Positions 25,321 through 34,404 of a stretch of DNA of 64,000 nt are shown here, piece by piece (position 1 is the first letter of the stretch; every line of letters begins with the position of its first letter). The position numbers and the translations under genes were made by a program. The notes beneath the pieces were generated by a model, which worked only from the letters and a program-made list of their open reading frames with translations, had not been told where the DNA came from and ran no database searches. This DNA comes from CAVTRI01 sp963737075 (lineage in GTDB: Bacteria; Actinomycetota; Acidimicrobiia; Acidimicrobiales; Palsa-688), in assembly GCA_963737075.1 (NCBI GenBank), contig CAVTRI010000002.1, positions 2,796,025 to 2,860,024 on the forward strand, written 5' to 3'.

Positions 25321-26292
25321 GTGTTGCAGTCTTGCCTCTGCACATATGAGCGCTTGACGTCGGAACGGTTCATCGCATGGGCTGAACTCATTCGGCGAGC
25401 GTGGGACCTGGGCCCGTCGCCCGGAGGCCCGGTCTATCTGCATCGCAAGTTGTGGGAGTGGGTCTTCATCCTCGAGGCGCTTGACGAACGAGGCTTGCTG
25501 TCACCTGGGCGTCGGGGCTTGGGTTTTGGCGTTGGCCAGGACCCGATCGCCTCCGTGCTGGCCAGCCGGGGAGTCTCGGTCGTCGCGACCGACGTCGATC
25601 TCGAACATGCGGCCGACGCGGGATGGACCACAACTGGGCAGCACGCCTCGAGCCTCGCGGAGCTCAACCAGCACGGGCTGTGCGAGGAGGCGACGTTTCG
25701 GAGGCTCGTCGAGTATCGCACCGTCGATATGAATCACATTCCATCCGATTTGCGAGACTTCGATTTCACGTGGTCGGCCTGTGCGTTTGAGCACCTCGGT
25801 TCGCTCGAGCACGGAATCCAGTTTGTGCTCCGCCAAATGGACTGCCTCAAGAAAGGTGGTTTTGCTGTCCATACGACTGAGTTCAATCTCTCGTCGAACC
25901 GAGAAACCATCGAGAGTTCGCAGCTAGTGCTCTACCGCCGGCGGGATATTGAGCGCCTCGTGAGCGAACTCACCGCCGACAATCACATCGTGGAGGTGGA
26001 CTATTCGGCTGGACGCACCCCGGCAGATCTGCACGTCGACGCCCCCCCGTTTAGCGAGACGCATCTCAAGGTCTGCGTCAGCGGATTCGCGACTACCTCC
26101 CTTGGATTGATTGTCGAGAAGAATCCATGGGCGATCGAAGAGAGGACAGCGTCGAAGCGGACCGATACGACGGGGGGTGGAGGGTCATCGCCCTGGAGCG
26201 ACAACGTGCGAGCGTGGCTCGAGGAGGGTCGGCTCGAGTCGAGGCGTGCACTCAGAAGACTCAGAAGGCAGTTTGGGGCCGGTCAGGGATAA
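25321..26292 (+). CDS. SAM-dependent methyltransferase-like protein
   Basis: About 323 residues from GTG 25321, preceded by GGGGTGGG; the frame is open from 25120 but that part opposes the LGFP signal peptide. The Rossmann core is variant: GLGFGVGQDPIASVLASRG near residue 65, then VVATDVDLEHAADAGW and SACAFEHLGSLEHGIQF. This glycine-rich loop with a following acidic residue fits SAM binding, although motif I is atypical. The C-terminus is basic and helical (RLESRRALRRLRRQFG). The 3' ends of this gene and the next, convergent methyltransferase overlap by 10 bases. Confidence 0.7.
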   Translation: MLQSCLCTYERLTSERFIAWAELIRRAWDLGPSPGGPVYLHRKLWEWVFILEALDERGLLSPGRRGLGFGVGQDPIASVLASRGVSVVATDVDLEHAADAGWTTTGQHASSLAELNQHGLCEEATFRRLVEYRTVDMNHIPSDLRDFDFTWSACAFEHLGSLEHGIQFVLRQMDCLKKGGFAVHTTEFNLSSNRETIESSQLVLYRRRDIERLVSELTADNHIVEVDYSAGRTPADLHVDAPPFSETHLKVCVSGFATTSLGLIVEKNPWAIEERTASKRTDTTGGGGSSPWSDNVRAWLEEGRLESRRALRRLRRQFGAGQG

Positions 26293-27095
26293 GCGTGCAC
26301 AACGATCCGGTACCGCGATACAGGTTGGAAGGCGGCCCCCAGCCTCTTGAACGTCGAACGTGACGGCGGACCGACTTTGGTTTCGACCCGGCTGAACCCC
26401 GCGGCTCGGCACATGCCGTGGAGGGCGACTTCGCTGTGCGCGTACCAGTTCCCGTAGTCGTGGTTGAGTTCGTTCCCGGGGTAGAACATCATCAGGCACC
26501 TGGATTCGTGGCGCGGGACCACGATGGCTTCCGTTTCGATCGCCGCCACGTGGCGGGTGACTCTGCGAAGCCGCTGGAGGGCGACGAGCGGCTCTCGCAT
26601 GTGGTACAGCACGCCAAAGTAGAAAACGACGTCGAACTTTCCGAGCTGCCCGGGATCGACGGTCATGAAATCGGCCACGACAGGCTCCGTCTTGCTTTCG
26701 AGCACGCCGTGAGCGAGGTCAAACCCACGCCGGCCCGGGACGCCGTCCGCATGCCAAAAATCGATCTCATCTCTGTCGTGATCCGGGAACCGACCTTCCC
26801 GTTCACACTCCATCCAGTACGCCAATCGCTTTTCCCAATCAATCCGCCAGGCATAGTGATCGAGAGAAACGACGCGTGAGGCCCCGTGCTGTTCCGCCCA
26901 GAACGACCACTTCCCATCCCACGCGCCGATGTCCAGCACCGAGCGACCAGCTACGCTGGGCAGCGCTCCGGGAGCCGTCAGCGATGGATTGTCGGGCGGA
27001 CCCGGCGTCGTCACTCCGTTGCCGAGGTCGATCGAGTGGAACCAATTAATTTCGCGGATCTCCGCGCGCACGTCGTCGGTGACAGCCTTGACCAT
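26283..27095 (-). CDS. SAM-dependent methyltransferase, CmoB-like (DUF1698 type)
   Basis: 270 residues. INWFHSIDLGNGVTTPG near the N-terminus is the signature found in CmoB-related proteins, followed by VLDIGAWDGKWSFWAEQHGA (motif I) near residue 53, VVSLDHYAW, and VVFYFGVLYHMREPLVAL. CmoB itself makes carboxymethoxyuridine in tRNA, but actinobacterial copies in glycan loci are usually generic small-molecule or sugar methyltransferases. Its short distance from CmoB (about 320 residues) and its context favour the latter. Confidence 0.82.
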   Translation of the reverse strand: MVKAVTDDVRAEIREINWFHSIDLGNGVTTPGPPDNPSLTAPGALPSVAGRSVLDIGAWDGKWSFWAEQHGASRVVSLDHYAWRIDWEKRLAYWMECEREGRFPDHDRDEIDFWHADGVPGRRGFDLAHGVLESKTEPVVADFMTVDPGQLGKFDVVFYFGVLYHMREPLVALQRLRRVTRHVAAIETEAIVVPRHESRCLMMFYPGNELNHDYGNWYAHSEVALHGMCRAAGFSRVETKVGPPSRSTFKRLGAAFQPVSRYRIVVHAYP

Positions 27096-27168
27096 GCGTG
27101 CGGAGGGTACATCAAGCCGACGTGGGAGAGCGACAACCGGTCTGGGCCTCCGTGACTCCCCCCAGTAG

Positions 27169-29082
27169 GTGTCCAGTCGCGGGATAATCGCGGCCGCTGT
27201 GCTCCTCTGTCCGTGCGCCCCGTGGGCGCCTCAGTCATCAACGCCCGACTTGACCACGATCGACCTTCCGACCAGCATCGCTCCCACCAAGGAACGCCAC
27301 CGGCTTCCGGCCATCCGGAGTCGCCACCTCTTTGACTTCAGCGTCATTCTGGCCTATCTGGTGCTTGGGTTCTTGGCGTTCACACCGTTGCGGCCGTGGA
27401 CGTCGACGCGCCTCTTCGGCGCCGGGAGCGATCCGGCGCTGAGCGCCTGGTTTCTAGGTTGGGTGCCGCACGCTCTCGCCCATGGCACCAATCCGCTCTT
27501 CAGCCATGCCCTCTATTTCCCGCAGGGCCTCAACCTCGCCCAAAATGGTTCGACACCACTCTTGGGGCTCCTCACCGCGCCGCTCGCGCCGCTGCTGAGT
27601 CCCGTGGCGCGGGGAAACCTGGTGATGATTCTGGCATTTCCCGTGTCGGCGGCAGGCGCGTTCTTCGTGCTGCGGAAGTGGCAGGTCTGGGCGCCTGCAG
27701 CTGCCATCGGCGGTCTCATATACGGGTTCTCACCGTTCGCTATCGGAGAGGGACTCGGCCACCTGTTCCTCATTGTCTTGCCATTGCCACCGCTGATCGC
27801 CTTCACACTCGTGTCGATTACGCGGCGGCGCGGCAGGCCCATCATTCTGGGCATCCAACTCGGCGTGCTCCTCGGCGCGCAGTTCCTTATCTCGGCAGAG
27901 ATCTTCGCCATGATCGTGATTCTCTTGGTGCTGGTCCTTGGATGTGTAGCGTTGCGTCACCCGACGAACCTGGTCGGCGACGACCGAGACCTGTTGGCAC
28001 CGGTCGCCGCCGCTGTCGGCGTGACTGGGGTCATTCTGGCGGTTCCGGTGTGGATGATCCTTTACGGCGCCCAGCACTTCGCCGGGCCCGCGCAGGGAAT
28101 CCCGAACACGTACTTCAACGACGTGTTGAGCTTCGTCCATCCAGGCCCCTTGCAGAGAGTTTCGCTCGGCGTGCGGGCGATGCACGTTCCTCTGTCCGGA
28201 AACGCCGCCGAGAACGGCGGGTACGTCGGTATCCCATTTCTTTTCGCGGCAATCTGCCTGGCGTGGAGGTCGCGTCGAACGTCGCGCATGCAGGTCGCAG
28301 TCCTCGTCACCTTCTGGGCGGCGCTCCTGTCGCTCGGCACCCACCTCGCGGTCGCCGGGCACACCACGCACATCCCGCTGCCGTTCGACGCGGTCATGCG
28401 GCTGCCTCTCGCTGACAACATCCTGCCGGTGCGTTTTTCCTTCGCCACGGCGCTCGGCTTGGCCGCGGTCATCGGGTTCGGGCTCGATGACATCCGTCGT
28501 GCGCCCCGACCCCGGCGGCGTGGCCAGCACATCGTGCGGGCAACATCCCTGGATCGCCGCTGGGCTTACGCGGCCTCTATGGCGACGCTCGCAGCGCTCA
28601 TCGTCAGCCAACTGCCGCAATGGCCCTACACGTCCCAGCCGGTTCGCGTGCTACCCGCCCAGATTCGCTCTGCAATTCCGTCGGGAGACCCGGTGGCGGT
28701 CGCGTACCCCTACCCCTCGTGGTTGTCTGTCGAGGCCGAGGTGTGGCAACTGCAGGACGGGTTCTCGTTCAACCTGATGGGCGGGTATGCGCTTCAACCC
28801 AATCCGCTTGGCCGCGCCAGCCTGGCGCCCAACCCCACCAACCCCCCGGACCTGTCCGTCTTCCTCATGGGCCTCGAAGCTCGCGAGGCCCCATCGATGA
28901 CGAGTGGTCTGGTGGTCGCGTCTCGCGCGGCACTCTTAGAAGATGGGGTTCGTGTGGTCATCGTCGACAAGTCGGCGCCGGGTGGTCCGTCGGCGATGGC
29001 GCTTTTCCAGGACGCCTTGGGTCGTCCGAAGGTTGTGGCCGGGTCATTCGCGTTGTGGAGCAGCAGCGCAGGGCCGCTATGA
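27169..29082 (+). CDS. Large polytopic membrane protein, probable GT-C glycosyltransferase
   Basis: 637 residues, GTG start (later starts possible). About eleven hydrophobic segments, then a soluble C-terminal region of about 150 residues (AIPSGDPVAVAYPYPSWLS...). The first large loop (RLFGAGSDPALSAWFLGW, then HALYFPQGLNLAQ) fits the GT-C plan, with an Asp in the first extracytoplasmic loop. Similar proteins are common and poorly described in actinobacterial wall loci. Function is not established; a polyprenyl-phosphate-sugar transferase is the best guess. Confidence 0.65.
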   Translation: MSSRGIIAAAVLLCPCAPWAPQSSTPDLTTIDLPTSIAPTKERHRLPAIRSRHLFDFSVILAYLVLGFLAFTPLRPWTSTRLFGAGSDPALSAWFLGWVPHALAHGTNPLFSHALYFPQGLNLAQNGSTPLLGLLTAPLAPLLSPVARGNLVMILAFPVSAAGAFFVLRKWQVWAPAAAIGGLIYGFSPFAIGEGLGHLFLIVLPLPPLIAFTLVSITRRRGRPIILGIQLGVLLGAQFLISAEIFAMIVILLVLVLGCVALRHPTNLVGDDRDLLAPVAAAVGVTGVILAVPVWMILYGAQHFAGPAQGIPNTYFNDVLSFVHPGPLQRVSLGVRAMHVPLSGNAAENGGYVGIPFLFAAICLAWRSRRTSRMQVAVLVTFWAALLSLGTHLAVAGHTTHIPLPFDAVMRLPLADNILPVRFSFATALGLAAVIGFGLDDIRRAPRPRRRGQHIVRATSLDRRWAYAASMATLAALIVSQLPQWPYTSQPVRVLPAQIRSAIPSGDPVAVAYPYPSWLSVEAEVWQLQDGFSFNLMGGYALQPNPLGRASLAPNPTNPPDLSVFLMGLEAREAPSMTSGLVVASRAALLEDGVRVVIVDKSAPGGPSAMALFQDALGRPKVVAGSFALWSSSAGPL

Positions 29083-29244
29083 CCGTCACAGGCCGGGTAT
29101 AGCCAAAAACCGCAAGGGACACCTGATCGCAACCCGCCGTGGAAGGCGGCCAAAGGACCCCAGTTCGCTGCGCAGATGCGGTGATGACGCTCAAGGAGTA
29201 ACCTCACCGCAGAGAGAGAGCTGATAGGGGAGCAGGACTCGCGC

Positions 29245-30012
29245 GTGGCTCGCAAGACGGCGCAGACATCGCCCGGACGGGTCGCCGTCGCCGCGGCGTC
29301 ATTGGTCGTTGCCGTTCTGGCGGTGGCGTGCGGCGGGGCCCACCACCGCTCTGCGAGCTCGGCAACCCGCACGACCGTCGCTGCGCCCTCGACAACGGCC
29401 GCTATACCCTCGCCAACCTCAGGGGGCAATGGGGTCTCGATCGCCCCGGCGGGTCCCACGACCTCGCTCGGCGCGACGAGTCCGACCACCGCGAACGGCG
29501 TGGTTGATACGAAACAATCGTCATCGACGCCCCCCGTGTCGACGACGGGGACCGCCCCGACAGTCCCCGCGCCACCAGCAACGACTCGGCCGGCCGTGCC
29601 GATCTCGGTTGCCCTGATCGGGTTTCCCGCCACTATTGTCGCCGGGGGACCGCCCGTGACATTCAGCGCCAGGCTGACGAACAACTCGCAGCTCGTGGCA
29701 AACGCCGTCGCTCCGGTGTTTCAGATCGTCGGCGGGCCGTGCAACTGCATGAAGGGCGCACTGCAAATTGAAGGGGCCGACGGCCAGTGGCATTCGGTTG
29801 TCATGCCCGAAGGGGATGGGCAGAATCCGCTGCTGTACACATCCGGGAGCATGCAGCTCATACCCGGTCAGACGGCCACCGCGTCCTACCGGCTGACGCT
29901 CTCCGCAGCAAACCGGCCCGGACCCGCCCTAGCGCTCCTGTACGCCGTGGACACGACAGGGCACGGCCAGGCGGGAGAGGCGTCTGTCCCCACGACAGTG
30001 ACACTGACATGA
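29245..30012 (+). CDS. Secreted lipoprotein with Thr/Pro-rich stalk
   Basis: 255 residues from GTG 29245 with AGGGGAGCAGG upstream. The signal peptide ends at the lipobox LAVAC (about residue 29), and a Thr/Ser/Pro stalk follows to about residue 115. The folded domain (SVALIGFPATIVAGGPPVTF..., FQIVGGPCNCMKG) looks like an Ig-like beta-sandwich with a CxC pair. It ends in an ATGA overlap with the CHAP-protein gene, so they form one unit: a lipid-anchored partner and a secreted wall enzyme. The stalk and lipobox layout parallels the lipoprotein at 6760, but the folded domains do not look alike. Confidence 0.75.
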   Translation: MARKTAQTSPGRVAVAAASLVVAVLAVACGGAHHRSASSATRTTVAAPSTTAAIPSPTSGGNGVSIAPAGPTTSLGATSPTTANGVVDTKQSSSTPPVSTTGTAPTVPAPPATTRPAVPISVALIGFPATIVAGGPPVTFSARLTNNSQLVANAVAPVFQIVGGPCNCMKGALQIEGADGQWHSVVMPEGDGQNPLLYTSGSMQLIPGQTATASYRLTLSAANRPGPALALLYAVDTTGHGQAGEASVPTTVTLT

Positions 30013-32042
30013 GATCGTCCCGGTTCCACAAAGCCTGCCGCCGAGGCAGAACCATCGGTGCCGCGCTGGTCGCCGTGAGTCTCATGACGACAGTGTTGAT
30101 TGGTGGCTCGCGAACTTCAAAGGCGGCGGCGACGACAACGTCGAACATCGTCGCCTTGGCATCGCAGAACGTCGGGAAGGGAGCCTGTTCTGCCGACAGC
30201 TTGGGCGGGCGAGGGTTCGAGACCAGCTGCACTGGCAACGGCGGGCTGCCGGAGTTCTGGTGCGCCGACTTCGCCCAGTGGGTCTGGGCGATGGAAGGCG
30301 TCGTCGGTACGGGTTCCCTCAACGCTGCGGCTGCCAGCTTCTACGCCTATGGACAGGCGCACGGGACGTTGAGCAACGTCCCCGCTGTAGGGGACGCAGT
30401 GGTGTTCGACTACAGCCCGACCGGCGGCTATCTCAACGGACCAACCGCCGACCACGTCGCCATCGTGTCCGCGGTCAATGCTAACGGAACGATCCAGACC
30501 ATAAGCGGCGACTGGGGTGGACAGAACGGAAGCGAAGAAGTCTTCTCCAGCACGTCCCAGATTGTCGTGAATCCGGCCTTCCCCTCGGCAGTGGACACGA
30601 CATCCAACGTCATGGGTATGACGATAAGCGGCTATGTCGCACCGGTCGGCGCCTCTGCCAGTCCCCCTGACGCGAACCAGTTGGGCGCGTTCATTCCCGC
30701 TCTTGCCGGTTGGGCTCGGTGGGTGCCGCCGGGCGGTGTGACCCCCACTGCCAGCTATGTGGTCGGGCGCGGGGCTCCAGCGGGGGCCCAGGACGGGGTG
30801 GGATATTTGGCGTTCAACACCAATGGGCCGGGGGGTTCGGTGTACCAGGACGTGCCGGTGTCGGCGGGCGCGGGCCAGTCGTTTGTGGGCACGGCGTGGC
30901 TATCGTCGCAGGCGGGGACGGCGACGGGGCAGCTTTGCCTGTGGGGCTGGGGACCGACGCCAGCGACGGTCAACTGCCGGGCGTACAGCGTGGCAGCGGG
31001 GGGGTACACGCCGGTGCAGGTGGTCTACGACGTGAGGGGCCCGATAAACGACCTGCGGTTGCAGGCATACGCCGTTGTCGGAACCACGGACCTCGACACT
31101 GCCAGCGTCGCGCCCAGCCTGCTGCAAACCGGGTCGTTCGAGAGTTCTTACGGGGGGTGGGCGCGATGGGTGCCGCCGGGTGGCGTGACCAACATGGTCA
31201 ACTTTGCGGTCGGGCGGGGGGCGCCGGCCGCGGCCCAGGACGGAGCGGGATATTTGGCGTTCGACACCAACGCGCCGGGCGGCGGGGTGTATCAGGACGT
31301 GCCGGTATCGGTGGGGGCTGGGCAGTCGTTTGTGGGCACGGCGTGGCTGTCGTCGCAGGTGGGGACCGCGACTGGCACGCTGTGCGTGTGGGGGTGGGGA
31401 CCGTCGCCGGCGACGGTTAACTGTCGGGGGTACAGCGTGCCGGCCGGGGGGTACACGCCGGTGCAGGTGGTCTACGACGTGAGGGGCCCGGTGGACAACG
31501 TGCGGTTCCAGGTGTATGCGGGGGCGGGGATCACCGATCTCGATACTGCCAGCCTGACGTCCAGCCAGCTGCAAACCGGCTCGTTCGAAAGTTCCTCGGC
31601 GGGCTGGGCGCGTTGGGTCCCGCCGGGTGGTGTGACCAACATGGTCAACTATGTAGTCGGGCGGGGGGCACCGTGGGCGGCGCAGGATGGGGCGGGGTAT
31701 TTGGCGTTCAATACCAACGGGCCGGGAGGTTCGGTATATCAGGACGTGCCGGTGTCGGGGGAGGCGGGGCAGTCGTTTGTGGGCACGACGTGGCTGTCGT
31801 CGCAAGGGGGGACGGCGACTGGACAGCTGTGTTTGTGGGGGTGGGGGCCGTCGCCGGCGACGGTCAACTGTCGGGCGTACAGTGTGCCGCCGGGCGGGTA
31901 TACGCCGGTGCAAGTGGTCTATGACGCGACGGGCTGGGTGAACAATCTGCGATTGCAGGTGTTTGCCGGCGTAGGGACCACTGATCTCGACACGGCCAGT
32001 CTCACGTCGAGCCTGCTGCAAACCGGCTCGTTCGAGCCCTGA
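30009..32042 (+). CDS. Secreted CHAP-domain cell-wall amidase/peptidase with three 149-residue repeats
   Basis: 677 residues from ATG 30009 (ATGA overlap); a longer start at 29787 would lie inside the lipoprotein gene. A signal peptide runs to about residue 40 (LVAVSLMTTVLIGGSRTSKAAA). The CHAP domain has the nucleophile in EFWCADFAQWVWAME near residue 85, the His in ADHVAIVSAV near residue 150 and ISGDWGG after it. Residues about 235-677 are three repeats (GWARWVPPGGVT...WLSSQ...LCLWGWGP...), each probably a carbohydrate-binding beta-sandwich. CHAP enzymes cut peptidoglycan cross-bridges or stems. The repeats may bind the exported glycan. Confidence 0.85.
   Translation: MRSSRFHKACRRGRTIGAALVAVSLMTTVLIGGSRTSKAAATTTSNIVALASQNVGKGACSADSLGGRGFETSCTGNGGLPEFWCADFAQWVWAMEGVVGTGSLNAAAASFYAYGQAHGTLSNVPAVGDAVVFDYSPTGGYLNGPTADHVAIVSAVNANGTIQTISGDWGGQNGSEEVFSSTSQIVVNPAFPSAVDTTSNVMGMTISGYVAPVGASASPPDANQLGAFIPALAGWARWVPPGGVTPTASYVVGRGAPAGAQDGVGYLAFNTNGPGGSVYQDVPVSAGAGQSFVGTAWLSSQAGTATGQLCLWGWGPTPATVNCRAYSVAAGGYTPVQVVYDVRGPINDLRLQAYAVVGTTDLDTASVAPSLLQTGSFESSYGGWARWVPPGGVTNMVNFAVGRGAPAAAQDGAGYLAFDTNAPGGGVYQDVPVSVGAGQSFVGTAWLSSQVGTATGTLCVWGWGPSPATVNCRGYSVPAGGYTPVQVVYDVRGPVDNVRFQVYAGAGITDLDTASLTSSQLQTGSFESSSAGWARWVPPGGVTNMVNYVVGRGAPWAAQDGAGYLAFNTNGPGGSVYQDVPVSGEAGQSFVGTTWLSSQGGTATGQLCLWGWGPSPATVNCRAYSVPPGGYTPVQVVYDATGWVNNLRLQVFAGVGTTDLDTASLTSSLLQTGSFEP
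30711..32040. repeat. Three tandem 447-bp repeats in the CHAP-protein gene
   Basis: TGGGC(T/G)CG-type unit starts occur at 30711, 31158 and 31605, an exact period of 447 bases (149 codons); the third unit is slightly cut short by the stop. The units are very similar at the DNA level with scattered differences. Confidence 0.9.
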
Positions 32043-32043
32043 G

Positions 32044-33006
32044 TTAGCCTTTTCGGAGCGCCGCCAGGTCGGCGTCCACCATCATCCGCACCAGCTCCTC
32101 GAAGCTGACCCGCGGCTCCCACCCGAGCTGGGCCCTGGCCTTCTTGGCGTCACCAATCAGCAGGTCGACCTCGGCCGGCCGGAAGAACTGGGGGTCGACC
32201 TGGACGTAGTCCTCCCAGTTGAGCCCGACCTGGTCGAAGGCGATCTGGCACAGCTCGCGCACCGAGTGGGTCTCACCGGTGGAGACGACGTAATCGCCGG
32301 GGTCGTCCTGCTGAAGCATCAGCCACATGGCCTTGACGTAATCGCCGGCATAGCCCCAGTCACGCCGGGCGTCGAGGTTGCCGAGCTTGACGGTCTGCTG
32401 CAAGCCCAGCTTGATGGCGGCGGCGCTGAAGGCCACCTTTCGTTCAACGAACTCCAGGCCCCGGCGGGGGCTCCCGTGGTTGAACAGGATGCCCGAACTC
32501 GCATGCATCCCGTAGCTCTCCCGGTAGTTGACGGTGATCCAATGCCCGTAGACCTTGGCCACCCCGTAGGGGCTGCGGGGGTAGAGGGGAGTGCGCTCCG
32601 ACTGGGGGGTCTCGACCACCTTGCCGAACATCTCGCTCGAGCTGGCCTGGTAGAAGTGGATCGACGGATCGGTGAGCAGGATGGCGTCCAGCAGGCGGGT
32701 GACGCCAAGGCCAGTCACCTCGCCCGTGAGGACGGGTTGGGCGAAGGAAGTCTGCACGAAGGACTGGGCCGCCAGGTTGTACACCTCGCGCGGCCGGTAA
32801 TCCCGCAGCACCCGGATCATGGACGCCTCGTCCAGCAGATCGGCAGGCACCAGTGTGATCCGGTCGGTCAGGTGCGCGACCCGCTCGAAGGTCACCGTGC
32901 TGCTGCGCCGGTGCAGGCCGACCACGTCGTAGCCATTGTCGAGCAGCAGCTCCGCTAGGTACGAGCCGTCCTGACCCGTGATCCCCGTGATGAGAGCGGT
33001 CGGCAT
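32044..33006 (-). CDS. gmd: GDP-mannose 4,6-dehydratase
   Basis: 320 residues, an extended short-chain dehydrogenase that turns GDP-mannose into GDP-4-keto-6-deoxymannose. Visible marks are the NADP-binding GITGQDGSYLAELLL at the start, the QASSSEMFG active-site strand near residue 120, YGVAK (YxxxK catalytic pair) near residue 147, and FNHGSPRRG with RRDWGYAGDYV later, all typical of GMD. Length is slightly short of the usual 340-370 residues. It closes the dprE operon (4 bases after the HAD gene), feeding 6-deoxysugars such as rhamnose or fucose derivatives to the glycan enzymes. No reductase for the next step is seen in this window. Confidence 0.93.
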   Translation of the reverse strand: MPTALITGITGQDGSYLAELLLDNGYDVVGLHRRSSTVTFERVAHLTDRITLVPADLLDEASMIRVLRDYRPREVYNLAAQSFVQTSFAQPVLTGEVTGLGVTRLLDAILLTDPSIHFYQASSSEMFGKVVETPQSERTPLYPRSPYGVAKVYGHWITVNYRESYGMHASSGILFNHGSPRRGLEFVERKVAFSAAAIKLGLQQTVKLGNLDARRDWGYAGDYVKAMWLMLQQDDPGDYVVSTGETHSVRELCQIAFDQVGLNWEDYVQVDPQFFRPAEVDLLIGDAKKARAQLGWEPRVSFEELVRMMVDADLAALRKG

Positions 33007-33010
33007 CCGC

Positions 33011-33661
33011 TCAGTCTGCTCGATTTCCGTTGCCGCTGCGCGCCAGGGGCCGGCGACCCATGAACGACGGGTGGTCGGCCATGGCCAGCAGCTCCCGATC
33101 GCCCGCGCTGTCTCCGTATGCCCACAGCTCCACAGGGTCGGTCCCGAGCAGTGCCCTGAGGCGGGCGGCTTTCTCAGCGGCCCTCACGTTGTTGCCATCG
33201 AGCCGGCCCGTCAGCCGCCCATCCGTTCCGACCTCCAGTCGGGTGGCGATGACGTCGTCAAACCCGGCGACCCGCCCGAACGGCTCCAGGTAGTCGGTGA
33301 GCGATGCTGACACCAGGATCAGCCGGTGGCCATGGTCCCGATGCCAGCTCAGCCTGGAGGTCATGGCCGGCCGCACCCGGGACGCCAACCCGGCCCCGAA
33401 CCCTTCCCCAATGGCCGAGACCGCCTCGGCTGGCAGGCCCGAGAGGGCCCGCACCAGGAGCGCCTCCTTGGCTCCATCCCGCCCGTCGCGGCCGTAGCGG
33501 ACCAGCATCGGCACCCCAGCGCGCCCGAGAATGGCTGCGAACCTCCACCGGCCCAGTAACTCAGTCAAAAATGGGCGCAAGCTGTCGCCTGGGACCAGTG
33601 TCCCGTCGAAGTCGAACGCCGCCACCCCCGGACGGACAACCCCGTCGGCCGGCGCGGTCAC
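33011..33661 (-). CDS. HAD-IB phosphatase, candidate decaprenylphosphoryl-5-phosphoribose phosphatase
   Basis: 216 residues from GTG 33661, which overlaps the dprE2 stop (GTGA); a longer ORF from 33739 is a shadow. HAD motifs: I FDFDGTLVPGDS, II LILVSASLTDYL, a Lys in RAAEKAARL, and III/IV YGDSAGDRELL, the SerB-like layout. It lies between dprE2 and gmd in the arabinose-donor operon. That pathway needs a phosphatase to remove the 5-phosphate after the UbiA step, so this is a good candidate; in mycobacteria a different (PAP2-type) protein has been proposed. Confidence 0.85.
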   Translation of the reverse strand: MTAPADGVVRPGVAAFDFDGTLVPGDSLRPFLTELLGRWRFAAILGRAGVPMLVRYGRDGRDGAKEALLVRALSGLPAEAVSAIGEGFGAGLASRVRPAMTSRLSWHRDHGHRLILVSASLTDYLEPFGRVAGFDDVIATRLEVGTDGRLTGRLDGNNVRAAEKAARLRALLGTDPVELWAYGDSAGDRELLAMADHPSFMGRRPLARSGNGNRAD

Positions 33662-34404
33662 GCCGGCATCCGCCGCCACACCGCCCGGGGAAGATGCCGG
33701 AAGACGGCGAACATCGCTCGGAGGCTCCCCGGAACCCACACGATCTCCTTGCCCGCGGCGATGGCCTTGGCCGTCGCGTTCGCCACCACCTCGGGGGTAG
33801 TCGACAGAGGGGCGGAGGCTCTTCCCTCGGTCATCTTCGTGTGCACAAACCCGGGTCGGACGATAAGCACCGACACGCCACTGCCTGCTAGGGAATCGCC
33901 GAGGCCCTGGGCGAACCCGTCGACGCCTGCCTTGGTCGATCCGTAAATGAAGTTGGCCTTGCGCACCCGTTCGCCGGCCACGGAGGACAGGAACACCAGG
34001 GTGCCGTGCCCCTGGCGGCGCAGGACCCGAGCCGCGGCCAGGCCCGACGACACCGCGCCGACATAATTGGTGCGGGCGAGAAGTTCCGCCTCGTCCTCGC
34101 GTTCGTCGCCCAGCAAGCCGAACGCCAGCACCACGACGTCGATCTCGCCGAGCACGCTCGCGGCCTCACTGAGCACGGCGTCATGGCCGTCGGGCTCGAG
34201 AGCGTCGAAATGGATCGTCGACACCCTCGACGCGCCTGCGGCCTCTACCTGCTTGGCCGCGGCGTCAAGCGCGTCAAGGTGGCGGCCCGCGAGCACGACA
34301 GCGGCGTGGCGCGGAGCGGCCAGACGGGCGGCGATGGCTACTCCGATGTCGCTGCTTCCGCCGAGGACGAGGACGGACTGAACGGCACCGAGGGCGTCTT
34401 TCAC
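33658..34404 (-). CDS. dprE2: Decaprenylphosphoryl-2-keto-ribose reductase (DprE2)
   Basis: 248 residues, an SDR. It makes decaprenylphosphoryl-arabinose from the 2-keto intermediate formed by DprE1. The sequence follows the M. tuberculosis enzyme closely: VLVLGGSSDIGVAIAARL, DALEPDGHD, AFGLLGDE, SSVAGERVRKANFIYGSTKAG with the YxxxK pair, RPGFVHTKM, KEIVWVP, and FRHLPRAVWRRMPA at the end. It is coupled to dprE1 by a 4-base overlap, so both halves of the epimerase are made together. Confidence 0.93.
   Translation of the reverse strand: MKDALGAVQSVLVLGGSSDIGVAIAARLAAPRHAAVVLAGRHLDALDAAAKQVEAAGASRVSTIHFDALEPDGHDAVLSEAASVLGEIDVVVLAFGLLGDEREDEAELLARTNYVGAVSSGLAAARVLRRQGHGTLVFLSSVAGERVRKANFIYGSTKAGVDGFAQGLGDSLAGSGVSVLIVRPGFVHTKMTEGRASAPLSTTPEVVANATAKAIAAGKEIVWVPGSLRAMFAVFRHLPRAVWRRMPA

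Noticed and set aside
26283..27095. True CmoB (tRNA modification enzyme)
   Set aside because: Shorter than CmoB, no cmoA neighbour, and set in a glycan locus; kept as a CmoB-like methyltransferase only.
30900..32021. 373-codon ORF on the minus strand with repeating His/Arg pattern
   Set aside because: Its periodicity only mirrors the 447-bp repeats of the CHAP gene.
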